From: Sulfuricella sp. T08
Lineage (GTDB): Bacteria; Pseudomonadota; Gammaproteobacteria; Burkholderiales; Sulfuricellaceae
Assembly (NCBI RefSeq): GCF_000971475.1
Contig: NZ_DF967533.1
Location: 62,001-126,000 of the forward strand
Reading direction: 5' to 3'
DNA: 64,000 nt
Each line of letters starts with the position of its first letter. Within the stretch, counting starts at the first letter, position 1. The notes beneath the pieces were generated by a model. It had not been told where the DNA came from and did not search any database. It was given only the letters and a program-made list of their open reading frames with translations. The translations under genes were made by a program, and so were the position numbers. Below are positions 24,701 to 32,145 of this stretch, one piece after another.

Positions 24701-27618
24701 TTGCGCACATCCACCGCCTTGCCATCCCCACCGCTCCCGCCCTTGCCACCGAAGTTGAAGGTAATGGCCACCCCATCGCTGGCCGCGCCGGATATGGCAA
24801 ACCCACCCGTGCCGCCACCGCCGCCAATGCTCTCGGCGAAGACTCCATCGGCATCGTTGCCCTTGGTCACGATATGGCTGTGGCTGACCACGTTGACCAA
24901 CCCGGAATCACCTCCGCCGCCAGCGGCGCCACCAACGCCAATGGAGAGAGAACCACCGACCCCGGCCGAAGCCGAGACGGCAAATCCGCCGTCACCCCCG
25001 CCACCCCCGATGCTTTGCGCGAAGATGCCATAGGAACGATCGCCGGACGTCAGAATTTGGCCAGAAAGGCTGTCGACGCTCACATTGTCACCCTTGCCAC
25101 CCGCTGCCCCGCTGCCGCCAATCGCCAGACTGACGAAGGCACCCACCGCGACACTGTTCCCACCCTTGCCGCCCCCGCCGCCCACGCTCTGGGCAAAGAC
25201 GGCGCTGGCATCAGCCGCGGCAGTCTGAAGCTTCGTGCCGCTGTTGTTCACCACGACCTGACCCGCGTTGCCGCCGCCACCGCCCGTGCCGCCGATAGAG
25301 AACCAGCCCGTGCTTGAGCCACCGCTGCCACCCCCGCCACCGATGCTCTGCGCGAAGATGGCGTTGGCACCGATGCTTGCCGTATCGATCACGCCGCTGT
25401 TGGTAACGGTCACGTTCCCGCCGTCGCTGGTGCCGCTGCCACCTCCGCCCACGGCGACCAACCCCGCTGAATTGCCGCCATCGCCGCCGCCCCCGCCGAC
25501 GCTTTGCGCGTAGATACCGCGGGCACTTTCGCCGTAAGTCTGGATCAGGCCGGCGTTGTCGACCTCGACTGTGCCGCCGAAACCGCCGGCCGCACCGCTG
25601 CCGCCTACGCCCACGATGCCGGCTCCCCCGCCGCCGGCCCCGCCGCCGCCGCCGACGCTCTGCGCGTACACGGCGTGGGCACCTGTGCCGTGGGTGATGA
25701 CCTCGCCGCCGCTTAGGTTGGCGACTGAGACCGTGCCGCCGCTGCCGGCGCTGCTGCCATTGCCGCCGCGTGAATAGAAGATGCTGCCGCCACTGCCACC
25801 GCTGCCGCCGAATCCGCCCACACTCTGGGCGAAAAGGCCGTAGGCATCGCTGCCCCAGGTCGTGATCGCACCTCCGCTGATCAGCGTGACGGGGCCACCG
25901 TCGGTGGCCTGGCCACCCGGAGCCGGAGCGCCCGCCAGCCAGCCACCGCTGCCACCGGTGCCGGCGTTGCCGCCCATGCTCTTCGCCCAGATGCCGTGTG
26001 CATTGTTACCCCGGGTCGTGATATCCCAGTTGCCATCGACGTACACAGTGCCACCTTTGCCGCCAAAACCGCCAGCTCCACCACCAGTCACGTCGGCGCC
26101 ATCGCCACCGTTGCCGCCGTTGCCTCCTTCACTCAACGCGAGAATCCCGCTGGTGTAATGGCCATAGGTATTGATGACGGCGTTGCCGAATACTTCCACT
26201 AGGCCGCCGTCACCGCCGGTGCCGCCGCGCCGGCCATAGTAATAAGTGCCACCGTTGCCGCCGCGCCCGCCGTTACCGCCCGAACTTATGGCGAAAACAC
26301 CGATGCTGGCCTTATTCATCTGTTCAATCTGCTTGTAGTACTGATCAAGCGGATCAAACGGGTTGAACGGAATGAGCGGATTTATCGAAATGAAATTCGG
26401 TAGAAATTCGGTGGTGATGTTCCCGTCGACATGAACGGTCACGTGACCGCCCGAGTTGCCATCGCCACCTTGGGTGGGTTTTTTGGAACCAAAGGACCAG
26501 AAACCGCCACCATTCTTCCCGTTAGCGCCCACTCTGCCCTGGCTCTCCGCAAATACGCCATGGGAAGACGCGCCCGTGGTGGTGATCGTTCCCGCACGGT
26601 GATAAACCTCAACACTGTTGCCGGAGCCACCAGCCCCCTTGGCCTCGTCGACCAGCCCCGCCACGTAGCTATTGAGATCGGGCAATGCCTTGCCATCTGT
26701 CTGCGGCTTTGCGCTATCTCCGAAATCCTCGAAAAAGGCCGACTTCACGACTGCCAGGCCGCTATCTGTCCTGGTCACCTGGGCGATCAACTCGCCTTGC
26801 ACGCCGCTGCGTTTCAGGACGTTATTCCGATATCCGTCCAGGACATAGTTCACGGAGACGATGCGCGATCCGCCGACGGCCAGATCGTTAAAGCCCGTGC
26901 CCGGGTCGAAGCTGACGGTGCCATCCTGGCTGATCGTGAAGCTCCCGGCTTCGCCGGCATAACCGTCGAAGATCTTCAATCCATCCGCCCCTTCATGAAC
27001 CACCGCTATCCGCGCGCTCACCGAAGTATTCAGGCCCCCTTCAGTGCCATCCGGTTTTTTCACCGAGGTCACCTTGAAACTGATGCCGGCATCGGAGAAG
27101 CTTTCCAGCGCGGTGATGACCGAGCCTGGGTAGCCAGTGGTATTGCTTTTAGCATAAATGCCATGAGCGTTCGTACCACCGGTAGTGATGTCGCTATAGC
27201 TATCGACTCGCACGACACCACCGGAAACCCCGGGATTGCCGGGGATGGGAATGTTCAGCAACGGGTCGTTCTGAGGGCTGGGCGGCGATCCCTGGCTCGA
27301 CACGGCAATGCCCGGGGCCTGCTGCGTTTCAATGCTGACATTGACCTGACTGCTACCGCTGTTGATGATGAGATCCGAACCGCCATCGCTGTTCAGGCGT
27401 ATCCCTGATGTTCCCGACAAAGGATGAATCGGACCCGACAGGTTGTAGACATTCAGAGTACTCGGCGGCGCGGTGATGTTTATTCCCGCCGATTGATTGC
27501 CCTGGCAATCGCCACCGGGACAAGCATCTGGCCCGGAAATCGCCACTTGGGGGAGTGCTGCAAGAAGGAATAGGAGTTTTGTGATCAGATACCGCTGATC
27601 TGGTGTGAGAGTAAACAT
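18790..27618 (-). CDS. Giant glycine-rich autotransporter
   Basis: 2,942 residues, a type V secretion autotransporter. Signal peptide at about 1-28. The passenger contains about 32 imperfect repeats of roughly 55-70 residues, each built as a V-x-N-x-G strand, a GxxAxGIFAQSVGGGGG core and a GG-rich turn; copies near the N-terminus carry variants (AESQGR, AISSGGN, ALSEGGN). This fits a long parallel beta-helix. Two unrelated inserts interrupt it: residues ~170-330 (beta-sandwich-like) and a Pro-rich loop near residue 1750 (LPPLPEPPLPPELPDQPE). Residues from about 2660 form the beta-barrel (HGLWLQAFGKNGDQ to the terminal RINF ending in Phe). Probably an adhesin or surface-layer protein. It stands alone with its own leader. 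Confidence 0.93.
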   Translation of the reverse strand: MFTLTPDQRYLITKLLFLLAALPQVAISGPDACPGGDCQGNQSAGINITAPPSTLNVYNLSGPIHPLSGTSGIRLNSDGGSDLIINSGSSQVNVSIETQQAPGIAVSSQGSPPSPQNDPLLNIPIPGNPGVSGGVVRVDSYSDITTGGTNAHGIYAKSNTTGYPGSVITALESFSDAGISFKVTSVKKPDGTEGGLNTSVSARIAVVHEGADGLKIFDGYAGEAGSFTISQDGTVSFDPGTGFNDLAVGGSRIVSVNYVLDGYRNNVLKRSGVQGELIAQVTRTDSGLAVVKSAFFEDFGDSAKPQTDGKALPDLNSYVAGLVDEAKGAGGSGNSVEVYHRAGTITTTGASSHGVFAESQGRVGANGKNGGGFWSFGSKKPTQGGDGNSGGHVTVHVDGNITTEFLPNFISINPLIPFNPFDPLDQYYKQIEQMNKASIGVFAISSGGNGGRGGNGGTYYYGRRGGTGGDGGLVEVFGNAVINTYGHYTSGILALSEGGNGGNGGDGADVTGGGAGGFGGKGGTVYVDGNWDITTRGNNAHGIWAKSMGGNAGTGGSGGWLAGAPAPGGQATDGGPVTLISGGAITTWGSDAYGLFAQSVGGFGGSGGSGGSIFYSRGGNGSSAGSGGTVSVANLSGGEVITHGTGAHAVYAQSVGGGGGAGGGGAGIVGVGGSGAAGGFGGTVEVDNAGLIQTYGESARGIYAQSVGGGGGDGGNSAGLVAVGGGGSGTSDGGNVTVTNSGVIDTASIGANAIFAQSIGGGGGSGGSSTGWFSIGGTGGGGGNAGQVVVNNSGTKLQTAAADASAVFAQSVGGGGGKGGNSVAVGAFVSLAIGGSGAAGGKGDNVSVDSLSGQILTSGDRSYGIFAQSIGGGGGDGGFAVSASAGVGGSLSIGVGGAAGGGGDSGLVNVVSHSHIVTKGNDADGVFAESIGGGGGTGGFAISGAASDGVAITFNFGGKGGSGGDGKAVDVRNFGTIETGVVDLTGKLISGNRSIGLQAQSVGGGGGSGGFSIAGSGAGLGAFTLGVGGVGGSGGKAATVYVENQGGIDTKGDDAHGLLAQSVGGGGGNGGFSIAAAGAGTGAAAIGVGGAGGHAGDSENVDVINHGAIDTWGNRAVGLFAQSVGGGGGSGGFVITGAGAGTGAATISVGGAGNGGGKAAIVTVNNYGNLHTRGEDAYGMVAQSVGGGGGSGGFSITGSGAGTGAGSLGIGGFGAGGGDGKSVDVTNDGAIDTEGDRAVGLFAQSVGGGGGNGGFSLAGSGAGTGAGTLNLGGFGAGGGNADIVTVDNAGRIVTQGQYAYGLLAQSVGGGGGNGGFSITGSGAGTGAGSLGIGGFAGGGGDGKAVTATNSGKIYTYGAGAAGLFAQSVGGGGGTGGFSIVGSGAKSGSVSLSLGGGGGDGGAAGSVSVHNDESVTTYGMRSFGVIAQSVGGGGGAGGFSFSGGVTTEGFTVNASVGGFGGTGGNGGHVDLVNHGGVSTTSGDAHALVAQSIGGGGGSGGFSGSLSASAGSKPNVGISVGGFGGTAGDAGSVNLENDAALFTDGTAAYGLFAQSLGGGGGDGGGSLAVALGKHDGAANLAVSVGGFGGAAGKSSLVTVDNAGEITTTGAKAHGIVAQSVGGGGGNGGFSATGVLAKGTNTKDLSVSVGGFGGAGGDAGNVNVSNSNAIHAQGASASGIVAQSLGGGGGNGGFSFAGSFAGAQAKDLAVSVGGFGGAGGKGQNVTVMNTGVIETGLVPPSKVTMLSMGTPGLLALNASDLPPLPEPPLPPELPDQPEALLIERYATYNAYGIFAQSIGGGGGTGGTSVSVGAGFGGAKDTWNVNSAIAVGGSGGTGNIGGVVSITNESKVTTRENDSHAIFAQSVGGSGGAGGGSFTATVGLGAANEGRSFNGNLSVGGHGGSGNLGGKVDVDNHGAILTYGDISDGIRAQSIGGGGGSGGSARAINYLFKAGSAKLEKDQTAGTNVKTQIVVGGDGGNGNDGGIVHAINDGNIVTMGALSRGIYAQSIGGGGGSGGDGILGTGTAADDYLLLATLLEDPGGGGNVITKFLKGQLRNLSVAVGGSAGSQGHGNSVKVDNAGNITTYGYGATAILAQSVGGGGGEAQSFASGEDAGGRAVGGAFGKIAIGGAGGAAGNGGEVRVNSNALINTYGDAAHGIFAQSVGGGGGIAGNVDRALSKSLNIGLGLDFGQSGGGAGNGGAVFVTSAGGIVTRGADAYGILAQSVGGGGGMASSLSTLPDLIMPLIGLAGSVGGHGSGGTVDVTHTGDIITYGYASHGLFAQSAGGKKLDDAGGVSYLGVGGKVTVKLNGNIIVGGADADGILAQSIGIDGADNIRIDVAGGRVRGGSASGAGVRFIDGAANVLTNNGTIMALSKTAIVGGVGSETVNNYGIVTGNVDLGGGSNAFNNRPGGQFNSGETVVLGNGKLLSNAGILSPGGAGALQNTNVIGGLEQIASGKYRVDVDTRSLAADHVAFSNMATLSGEAEVSIFRRGLLLPGTYGIGILTAAEGVSGVFTTETLPRSVLLNYSLAYQPDTVQLKTLVAGFGSVAMHPVGKTVALHLDKIASSATGDLADVLAEIQSLATHSDLAAAFTSLSPESFDGLTRAASVATAAQTAQLFTRLGALRASNQISGSRASSFAPVHLAYGGDSQSLASLFDGEKTLSGKHGLWLQAFGKNGDQGGDADGYTGFDYRTAGITLGYDREFGDNWVVGAALGYSLTDIDFDAARGNGDINGRYLSLYGSWNKDGTYAQGILSYGRNHYDQQRRVVVGGIDRLAVSNHGGNVLATSLSGGFMSQSGEWSQGPYATLNYARIDEENFRETGAGGVDMLVGSKSTNSLSAELGLRALHSVKWHNGDLVTELNAAWTHDFDIDNRVITAAYAGAPGTSFALQGKNVKRNGATFGAGLSYVDQHGMTASLRYQGEIREGYRAHAMFGELRINF

Positions 27619-27845
27619 GGCGACGCCTTCCAGTTTAAAATTTCGGCGATTCCAAAACTTTAAATACTCTTGTCACCGCAATATTTGGATGCCGTTATCT
27701 TTTTATAGCCCACCAATCATTAAATACAACGCTAATCCACATTGACACCGTAGATAGACCAACTGCTTAGTGGTAAAAGAGGAAAACAATCTGAAGATCA
27801 ATCACCAAAATCAGAACCATCACACAGAGCTTCATCTCGCTTTAT

Positions 27846-28127
27846 TCAGTGTTTGGCACGCCGAATCCGGTTGGTGCGGTAGCCCACCGTGATCACCTCG
27901 TTTTGCAAGTCAAGCACGGCGTACATATCCGCCCAGCGGTCGATCTGCTTTGGCGGCAGCGATTTGGACAGTGCGGCCTTCCCCACGCTGCTGAAATACA
28001 CCACCCGACTGCCGTGAGGCGCATGCTCGATCCGGCCATAGGCGAACAGCGTTTCCAGGGCCTGGGGCGGGATGCCACGGCGCTTCATGCTCATTCTGGC
28101 GTGGCTGCTGACGATGCCTAGTTTCAT
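27846..28127 (-). CDS. Small DUF4258-like protein
   Basis: 93 residues from ATG 28127, which has AGGAG just upstream; the longer frame to 28286 reads through the preceding gene. The pattern MSMKRRGIPPQALETLFAYGR, then a beta-rich VVYFSSVGKAAL and VITVGYRTNRIRR resembles DUF4258/RelE-like folds, in which an N-terminal helix precedes a small sheet. That likeness is weak. Second gene of a two-gene operon transcribed away from the WYL regulator. Confidence 0.6.
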   Translation of the reverse strand: MKLGIVSSHARMSMKRRGIPPQALETLFAYGRIEHAPHGSRVVYFSSVGKAALSKSLPPKQIDRWADMYAVLDLQNEVITVGYRTNRIRRAKH

Positions 28128-28155
28128 TTTTTTCTCCTTGCTCAATGCTACGGTG

Positions 28156-28347
28156 TCAAAACAGGCTTGCGGTGTAAGCCTTTTCGGATAGCCCGGCTTT
28201 GAGGGTTTTGCGCATCCGGCTGATCTGCTTGTCCATCTGGCGCAGCGTAGCCGGGCGCACGGTGGTTTTTCCTTCCGCTGCCGCACGGTTGCAGATCCGG
28301 CGTATCGCCATCATCAGTTTCAGTCCGTTATGGTTTTCCATTTCCAT
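28156..28347 (-). CDS. Small basic hypothetical protein
   Basis: 63 residues, basic and helical (LMMAIRRICNRAAAEG, LRQMDKQISRMRKTLKAG). No family recognised. The start at 28347 has AAAGGG seven bases upstream; a second Met follows two codons on. Its stop is 28 bases before the next gene, so the two form an operon. It diverges from the WYL regulator across a 116-base region containing a palindromic site. Confidence 0.55.
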   Translation of the reverse strand: MEMENHNGLKLMMAIRRICNRAAAEGKTTVRPATLRQMDKQISRMRKTLKAGLSEKAYTASLF

Positions 28348-28419
28348 GCCCTTTCAAGTCAAGTTGTGCAGTTTTTCAGATAGGTGCTCTCGTTCTTTCA
28401 TGCATTGTGAGGTATAGTG

Positions 28420-28438
28420 TGGCTCACAGAATGAGCCA
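28420..28438. promoter_or_regulatory. Palindromic operator upstream of WYL regulator
   Basis: TGGCTCA-CAGAA-TGAGCCA, perfect 7-bp arms with 5-base spacing, lying 26 bases before the regulator start and just after a TATAGT -10-like hexamer, where a bound protein would block transcription. The same geometry recurs at 34450-34468. Confidence 0.6.
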
Positions 28439-28463
28439 CTAGAAATTCATTTCAGGAAATTTC

Positions 28464-29468
28464 ATGGACCGCACGGAACGCTTCTATCGCATCGACCAGC
28501 TGCTGAATGAACGCAGGATTGTTCCCATTGAGGTTTTTCTTGGCGAACTGGAAATTTCACGCGCCACGTTCAAGCGCGATATCGAATACCTGCGGGACAG
28601 GCTGAATGCGCCCATCGTCTGGGACCGGGAAGCCGGGGGATACCGCTTCGACAAGCCGATGGCCGGGAATAAGTACGAGCTGCCCGGCCTGTGGTTCAAT
28701 GCTTCGGAAATTCATGCGCTGCTGACCATGCAGCACCTGCTGCAGAACTTGGGGCCGGGACTGCTTTCTCCCCATGTTGACCCGCTGCTCACCCGCTTGA
28801 AACTGCTGCTGGAGTCGGCCGATATCCCGATGGATTCGGTCGAAAAGCGCATCCGCATCCTGCGCGTCAACGCCCGCTCCTACGAACCCGAACATTTCTC
28901 CCCGATCGCGACTGCCGTCCTCCAGCGCAAGAAGCTGGAGATCAGCTACTACACCCGCAGCCGGGACGAAACACAGGATCGGCTGCTGTCGCCCCAACGT
29001 CTGACGCATTACCGGGACAACTGGTATCTGGATGCCTGGTGCCACCTGCGCAACGGCATCCGCAGCTTTTCGCTTGACGCCATCCGCAAGGTGCGGCTGA
29101 TCAACGAGCAGGCGCTGGATGTCAGCGAACAGGAGCTCGATGAGATATTAGGCACTGGCTATGGGATTTTCTCCGGCAAGGAGGTGAAGTGGGCGGAACT
29201 GCGTTTCACGCCGCAACGTGCGCGCTGGGTGAGCCGAGAAGCCTGGCACCCGGAGCAGAAATCGCACTTCGACGATCAGGGCCGCTATTGTTTAAGCGTG
29301 CCATACAGCGACGACCGAGAACTGGTGATGGATATCCTGAAATTCGGCCCGGAGGTGGAAGTGCTGGGGCCTGATACGCTACGCCGCAGGATCATCGATC
29401 TGGTCAACCAGACAGCCGGTATTTACGGCGGCACAGGCTCAAGCCGTGCTAGGATAGAGCATCAATAA
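28464..29468 (+). CDS. WYL-domain transcriptional regulator
   Basis: 334 residues: an N-terminal DeoR/HTH_11 winged helix (RFYRIDQLLNERRIVPI, ISRATFKRDIEYLRDRLNAPI, GGYRFD), then a WYL domain (LEISYYTRSRDE, RLLSPQRLTHYRDNWYLDAWCH, IRSFSLDAIRKVRL) and a C-terminal WCX extension ending VDLVNQTAG-like. WYL regulators sense nucleic acid or other ligands, and several (BrxR, CapW) control defence loci. Here it diverges from a two-gene operon of small unknown proteins and precedes an 80-residue acidic protein. Autoregulation at the upstream palindrome is likely. Confidence 0.92.
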   Translation: MDRTERFYRIDQLLNERRIVPIEVFLGELEISRATFKRDIEYLRDRLNAPIVWDREAGGYRFDKPMAGNKYELPGLWFNASEIHALLTMQHLLQNLGPGLLSPHVDPLLTRLKLLLESADIPMDSVEKRIRILRVNARSYEPEHFSPIATAVLQRKKLEISYYTRSRDETQDRLLSPQRLTHYRDNWYLDAWCHLRNGIRSFSLDAIRKVRLINEQALDVSEQELDEILGTGYGIFSGKEVKWAELRFTPQRARWVSREAWHPEQKSHFDDQGRYCLSVPYSDDRELVMDILKFGPEVEVLGPDTLRRRIIDLVNQTAGIYGGTGSSRARIEHQ

Positions 29469-29486
29469 ACGACAGGAAATGCCACC

Positions 29487-29729
29487 ATGAAAAAACTGAC
29501 CGTCCGCATCCATGCAGAGCTGGAAATTCCGGACGACTGGGAGGTTGTCGAACACAAGTCGGGCATACAGGCGCTGAAAATCGGCGATCGGTTCATCGAT
29601 TTCGACATCGTGCCGCTGGCAACCGAGGAAAATGACATGGATGCGACCTGGACCGACGAGGACGAGGAATTGACCAACGATATCCTCATGACCGTGACCG
29701 GGCTGGATACCACGCTGGAAACCGGCTGA
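29487..29729 (+). CDS. Small acidic hypothetical protein
   Basis: 80 residues, strongly acidic in the C-terminal half (ENDMDATWTDEDEELTND). The first 50 residues look like a small beta domain (KKLTVRIHAELEIPDDWEVVEHKSGIQALKIG). No family recognised. It starts 18 bases after the WYL regulator and is probably co-transcribed. The stop codon lies in a 16-base perfect palindrome (29722-29737, CCGGCTGATCAGCCGG), a possible terminator stem. Confidence 0.6.
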   Translation: MKKLTVRIHAELEIPDDWEVVEHKSGIQALKIGDRFIDFDIVPLATEENDMDATWTDEDEELTNDILMTVTGLDTTLETG

Positions 29730-29767
29730 TCAGCCGGCAGGGCTGGCCGGCCGAAGCTTAGAGACGC

Positions 29768-30016
29768 CTAAAGATGCTTCAAGCCTTCCCAATCGGTTAA
29801 GACCGACTCATCCTGAGTTTCCGTAACAACCTGGGTGTGACTTTTGCCCATTAATGCCTCCCATTCTTCCAAAGAACCTTCAGCCACTTCTGGCTGCCGT
29901 TTCTCGGTGGAAAGGCGACGCTCCTTCCAGCCAGGAGGTGGGCCTGATTCTTTGTTTCGCCGGCTTTTAGCACGCCGGTCTTCCCCATTTCCTGGCTTGG
30001 TGTTTTTATTGCTCAT
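29768..30016 (-). CDS. Small charged hypothetical protein
   Basis: 82 residues, very hydrophilic, with a basic N-terminal half (EDRRAKSRRNKESG, WKERRLSTEKR) and an acidic C-terminal half (EGSLEEWEALMG). Probably disordered. No family recognised. An in-frame GTG at 30019 is one codon earlier; the ATG is preferred. Convergent with the acidic protein gene. Confidence 0.5.
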   Translation of the reverse strand: MSNKNTKPGNGEDRRAKSRRNKESGPPPGWKERRLSTEKRQPEVAEGSLEEWEALMGKSHTQVVTETQDESVLTDWEGLKHL

Positions 30017-30162
30017 CACATATCCATGTATCCACTAAAGGCATTCACTATTTATTACGAAGCCCGCCAATTGTCAAATACGCCCTACCAGGTCAGCCCT
30101 TGATTGATACATCAGGAAAGCCGCTTTTGAAGCTGCGGAAGCCAAGGCATCGCGGACCCTGA

Positions 30163-30831
30163 CTATGCTACAGCAGCCATGCGCCGCGCGAGCTCGGAGT
30201 CACGGCTTTTAATGAAATTCATGAGTTTCTGCGGGTAGTCGGCAGCTACCGCATTCCTGACTGAAGGGCGCATCGCCAGGGCTTGCCGCCATGCGCGCAC
30301 CTTGGGCGTGTTGGCAAATACACCAAAGTCGGCAATACCGTCATACACGTCGAAATAGCGGAAGATCGGGCCAAAAGCCGCATCGACCAGCGAGAAGTTC
30401 TTGCCGGCGAAATAAGGCCCTTCCTGCAAAACATTTTCAATCATTTCGAACCGGGATTGCAGCTCCTTGCGCTTTTCCTCGAAGACTTCCGCGTCTTTTG
30501 TGGTATTGAACTCCCAGATCGTGCCCAGGAGCACCGAGCCGAACTCGATCCATGCACGGTGCTGCGCGCGCTTCAGCGGATCTTCAGGATGCAGGCGCGG
30601 AGCAATCGTTTCGTCCAGGTATTCGCAGATGACGGCGGATTCGAAAATGACCTCGTCGTCGACCTGAAGCAGCGGCACCTTGCCGAGCGGAGAAATTTTG
30701 CCAAACCAGTCCGGCTTGTTGTTGAAGTCGATATTGGTGCGCTCATACGGGGCGTTCTTTTCGATTAGCGCGATGGCTGCACGTTGTGCATACGGGCAAA
30801 TTTCATGGCTTACCAGATGTAATTTCGGCAT
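30163..30831 (-). CDS. Glutathione S-transferase
   Basis: 222 residues: an N-terminal thioredoxin-like domain with Cys12-Pro-Tyr in HEICPYAQR and the glutathione-binding GKVPLLQVDDEVIFESAVICEYLD (cis-Pro and ES signature), then an all-helical C-terminal domain with the NFSLVDAAFGPIFRYF N-capping motif. The active-site Cys instead of Ser/Tyr points to an omega/beta-like, glutaredoxin-type activity. A single gene on the minus strand 79 bases downstream of the MarR regulator and possibly co-transcribed with it. Confidence 0.9.
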   Translation of the reverse strand: MPKLHLVSHEICPYAQRAAIALIEKNAPYERTNIDFNNKPDWFGKISPLGKVPLLQVDDEVIFESAVICEYLDETIAPRLHPEDPLKRAQHRAWIEFGSVLLGTIWEFNTTKDAEVFEEKRKELQSRFEMIENVLQEGPYFAGKNFSLVDAAFGPIFRYFDVYDGIADFGVFANTPKVRAWRQALAMRPSVRNAVAADYPQKLMNFIKSRDSELARRMAAVA

Positions 30832-30910
30832 GACCTTAATCTCCTGTCAGGGTTGGCGGCAACTCGCCTAAACAAAAGCACGGTTGCTCAGTAATATTAA
30901 AATATTCATG

Positions 30911-31366
30911 TCAGGCGGATTGCTCAGGGGTCGCCTTCTCGGTCGCACCATCCCCTTCAAGATCTTGAACGCCGGGCACCCGGAAGATGCCCTGCAGCTT
31001 CAGCAGTTCATCGCGGTGCAGGCGAGCGAGCTTCTCCACTGTTTTTTCACCCTTAGGGGTGAGATGCACTTCCACCTCGCGCCGGTCCACCTTGCCTTGC
31101 TCACGGTATACCAAGTCCAGTTTCTCGCAGCGCGACACCAGGGAAACAACACCGTGATGATGTGACTGCAGCCGTTCGGCCAGTTCTCCGATGGTCGCCC
31201 ATTCCCGGCCCTGATAGCCTTTGATGTGGAGTAGCAGGAGGTATTGAAGATGGGTAATGCCATCGCCGTGTGTCACCTCCTCGCTGAAGCGCAGGAAACG
31301 GCGCAGCTGGTACCTGAAATGGGAGAGGGTTTCAAATTCTCTCTTGCTGAGAACGTCTTTAGCCAT
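30911..31366 (-). CDS. MarR-family regulator
   Basis: 151 residues with the MarR winged helix: YLLLLHIKGYQG, ATIGELAERLQSHHHGVVSLVSRCEKLDLVYRE (HTH), and a wing KVDRREVEVHLTPKGEKTVEKL. MarR proteins act as dimers on palindromic operators and often respond to phenolics, oxidants or persulfides. A 6-5-6 palindrome lies in the 111-base region shared with the divergent DsrC-like gene, so control of itself and of that gene is likely. Confidence 0.9.
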   Translation of the reverse strand: MAKDVLSKREFETLSHFRYQLRRFLRFSEEVTHGDGITHLQYLLLLHIKGYQGREWATIGELAERLQSHHHGVVSLVSRCEKLDLVYREQGKVDRREVEVHLTPKGEKTVEKLARLHRDELLKLQGIFRVPGVQDLEGDGATEKATPEQSA

Positions 31367-31417
31367 AAGGTAATACTACCCGTTTTATTAACACCCACAA
31401 AATAGCATGTTGTGATA

Positions 31418-31434
31418 ATATCAAACTGTGATAT
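31418..31434. promoter_or_regulatory. Candidate MarR operator
   Basis: ATATCA-AACTG-TGATAT, a perfect inverted repeat midway between the divergent MarR and DsrC-like genes, within AT-rich promoter sequence. MarR dimers bind sites of this kind. Confidence 0.55.
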
Positions 31435-31477
31435 ATAATTCCTCTGGGCATTTGATTCCTTTTTTTCATAGAGGTGA

Positions 31478-31807
31478 ATGATGGATGCATTTGTACAATT
31501 ACCGGCCATCGATGACGAGGGTTATTTGATTGACCCGCAGGACTGGAGCGAGGAACTGGCGGAAGAATTTGCCCGCCAGGAAAACATCCAGTTGACGGAA
31601 GACCACTGGGACGTGATCCGCTTTATGCGCGGGTTTTACGAGGAGCGCCAGATCGCGCCCGACGCCCGCTATGTGATCAAGCATCTGGCGGAGCGGTTGG
31701 GAACGGCGTCGCGCAACAAACTGTTCGAGATGTTTCCCTACGGTTATGTGAAGCAGGCATGCAAGATCGCTGGCATGAAGCGGCCGCGGGGCTGGAGTAC
31801 GGGCTGA
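31478..31807 (+). CDS. TusE/DsrC-family sulfur-relay protein, C-terminal Cys missing
   Basis: 109 residues of the TusE/DsrC/DsvC family, sulfur carriers in tRNA thiolation or in dissimilatory sulfur metabolism. The core is typical: DDEGYLIDPQDWSEELAEEFA, LTEDHWDVIRFMRGFYEE, and a C-terminal arm KQACKIAGMKRPRGW. The arm keeps the upstream Cys (C95) found in DsrC, but the almost invariant Cys eleven residues later is Trp106, and the tail is extended by STG. TusE shows the opposite pattern. So this is neither a normal TusE nor a normal DsrC and may bind sulfur or a partner through one Cys, or act as a regulator. GAGGTGA precedes the start. Confidence 0.88.
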   Translation: MMDAFVQLPAIDDEGYLIDPQDWSEELAEEFARQENIQLTEDHWDVIRFMRGFYEERQIAPDARYVIKHLAERLGTASRNKLFEMFPYGYVKQACKIAGMKRPRGWSTG

Positions 31808-32145
31808 TTGGCTGGTTGGTTCCGTCGGGTTGCGGCTACAGGCATTTTGTTCCAGACGGTTGTTCCGGCCGGTCGATTCTGGCGTCAATCGCGACGCGCA
31901 AGCACCCGAAGGCGTCCTGATCGGTTGCAATGAGATTGCCTAGGCCGACGCTCTTACTCAGATTGGTTCGATCCATCGAACCAAACGGGTTCAGCTTCGA
32001 TTTGTTATCAGTTCTCTCTCCATCTCCATCCCTCCCTCAAAACCAAAAATCCATTTGTGTTCCGCTTCGTCCTGATATCACTATCCCGGCCAGAAGGCTC
32101 AAGGTATGATTCCGTCTGAAATTATTGCCATTCAACAGGATATGC
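31808..32145. other. Intergenic region with perfect hairpin
   Basis: No gene supported. It contains the palindrome TTGGTTCGAT-CC-ATCGAACCAA at 31963-31984, a probable hairpin ending the DsrC-like transcript although no T-run follows. The last 40 bases are the leader of the exonuclease gene, with CAGGA before its start. Confidence 0.5.

Noticed and set aside
18790-27618. Possible CRISPR array from repeated DNA
   Set aside because: The repeats are coding, of variable length and without the short spacer-repeat pattern.
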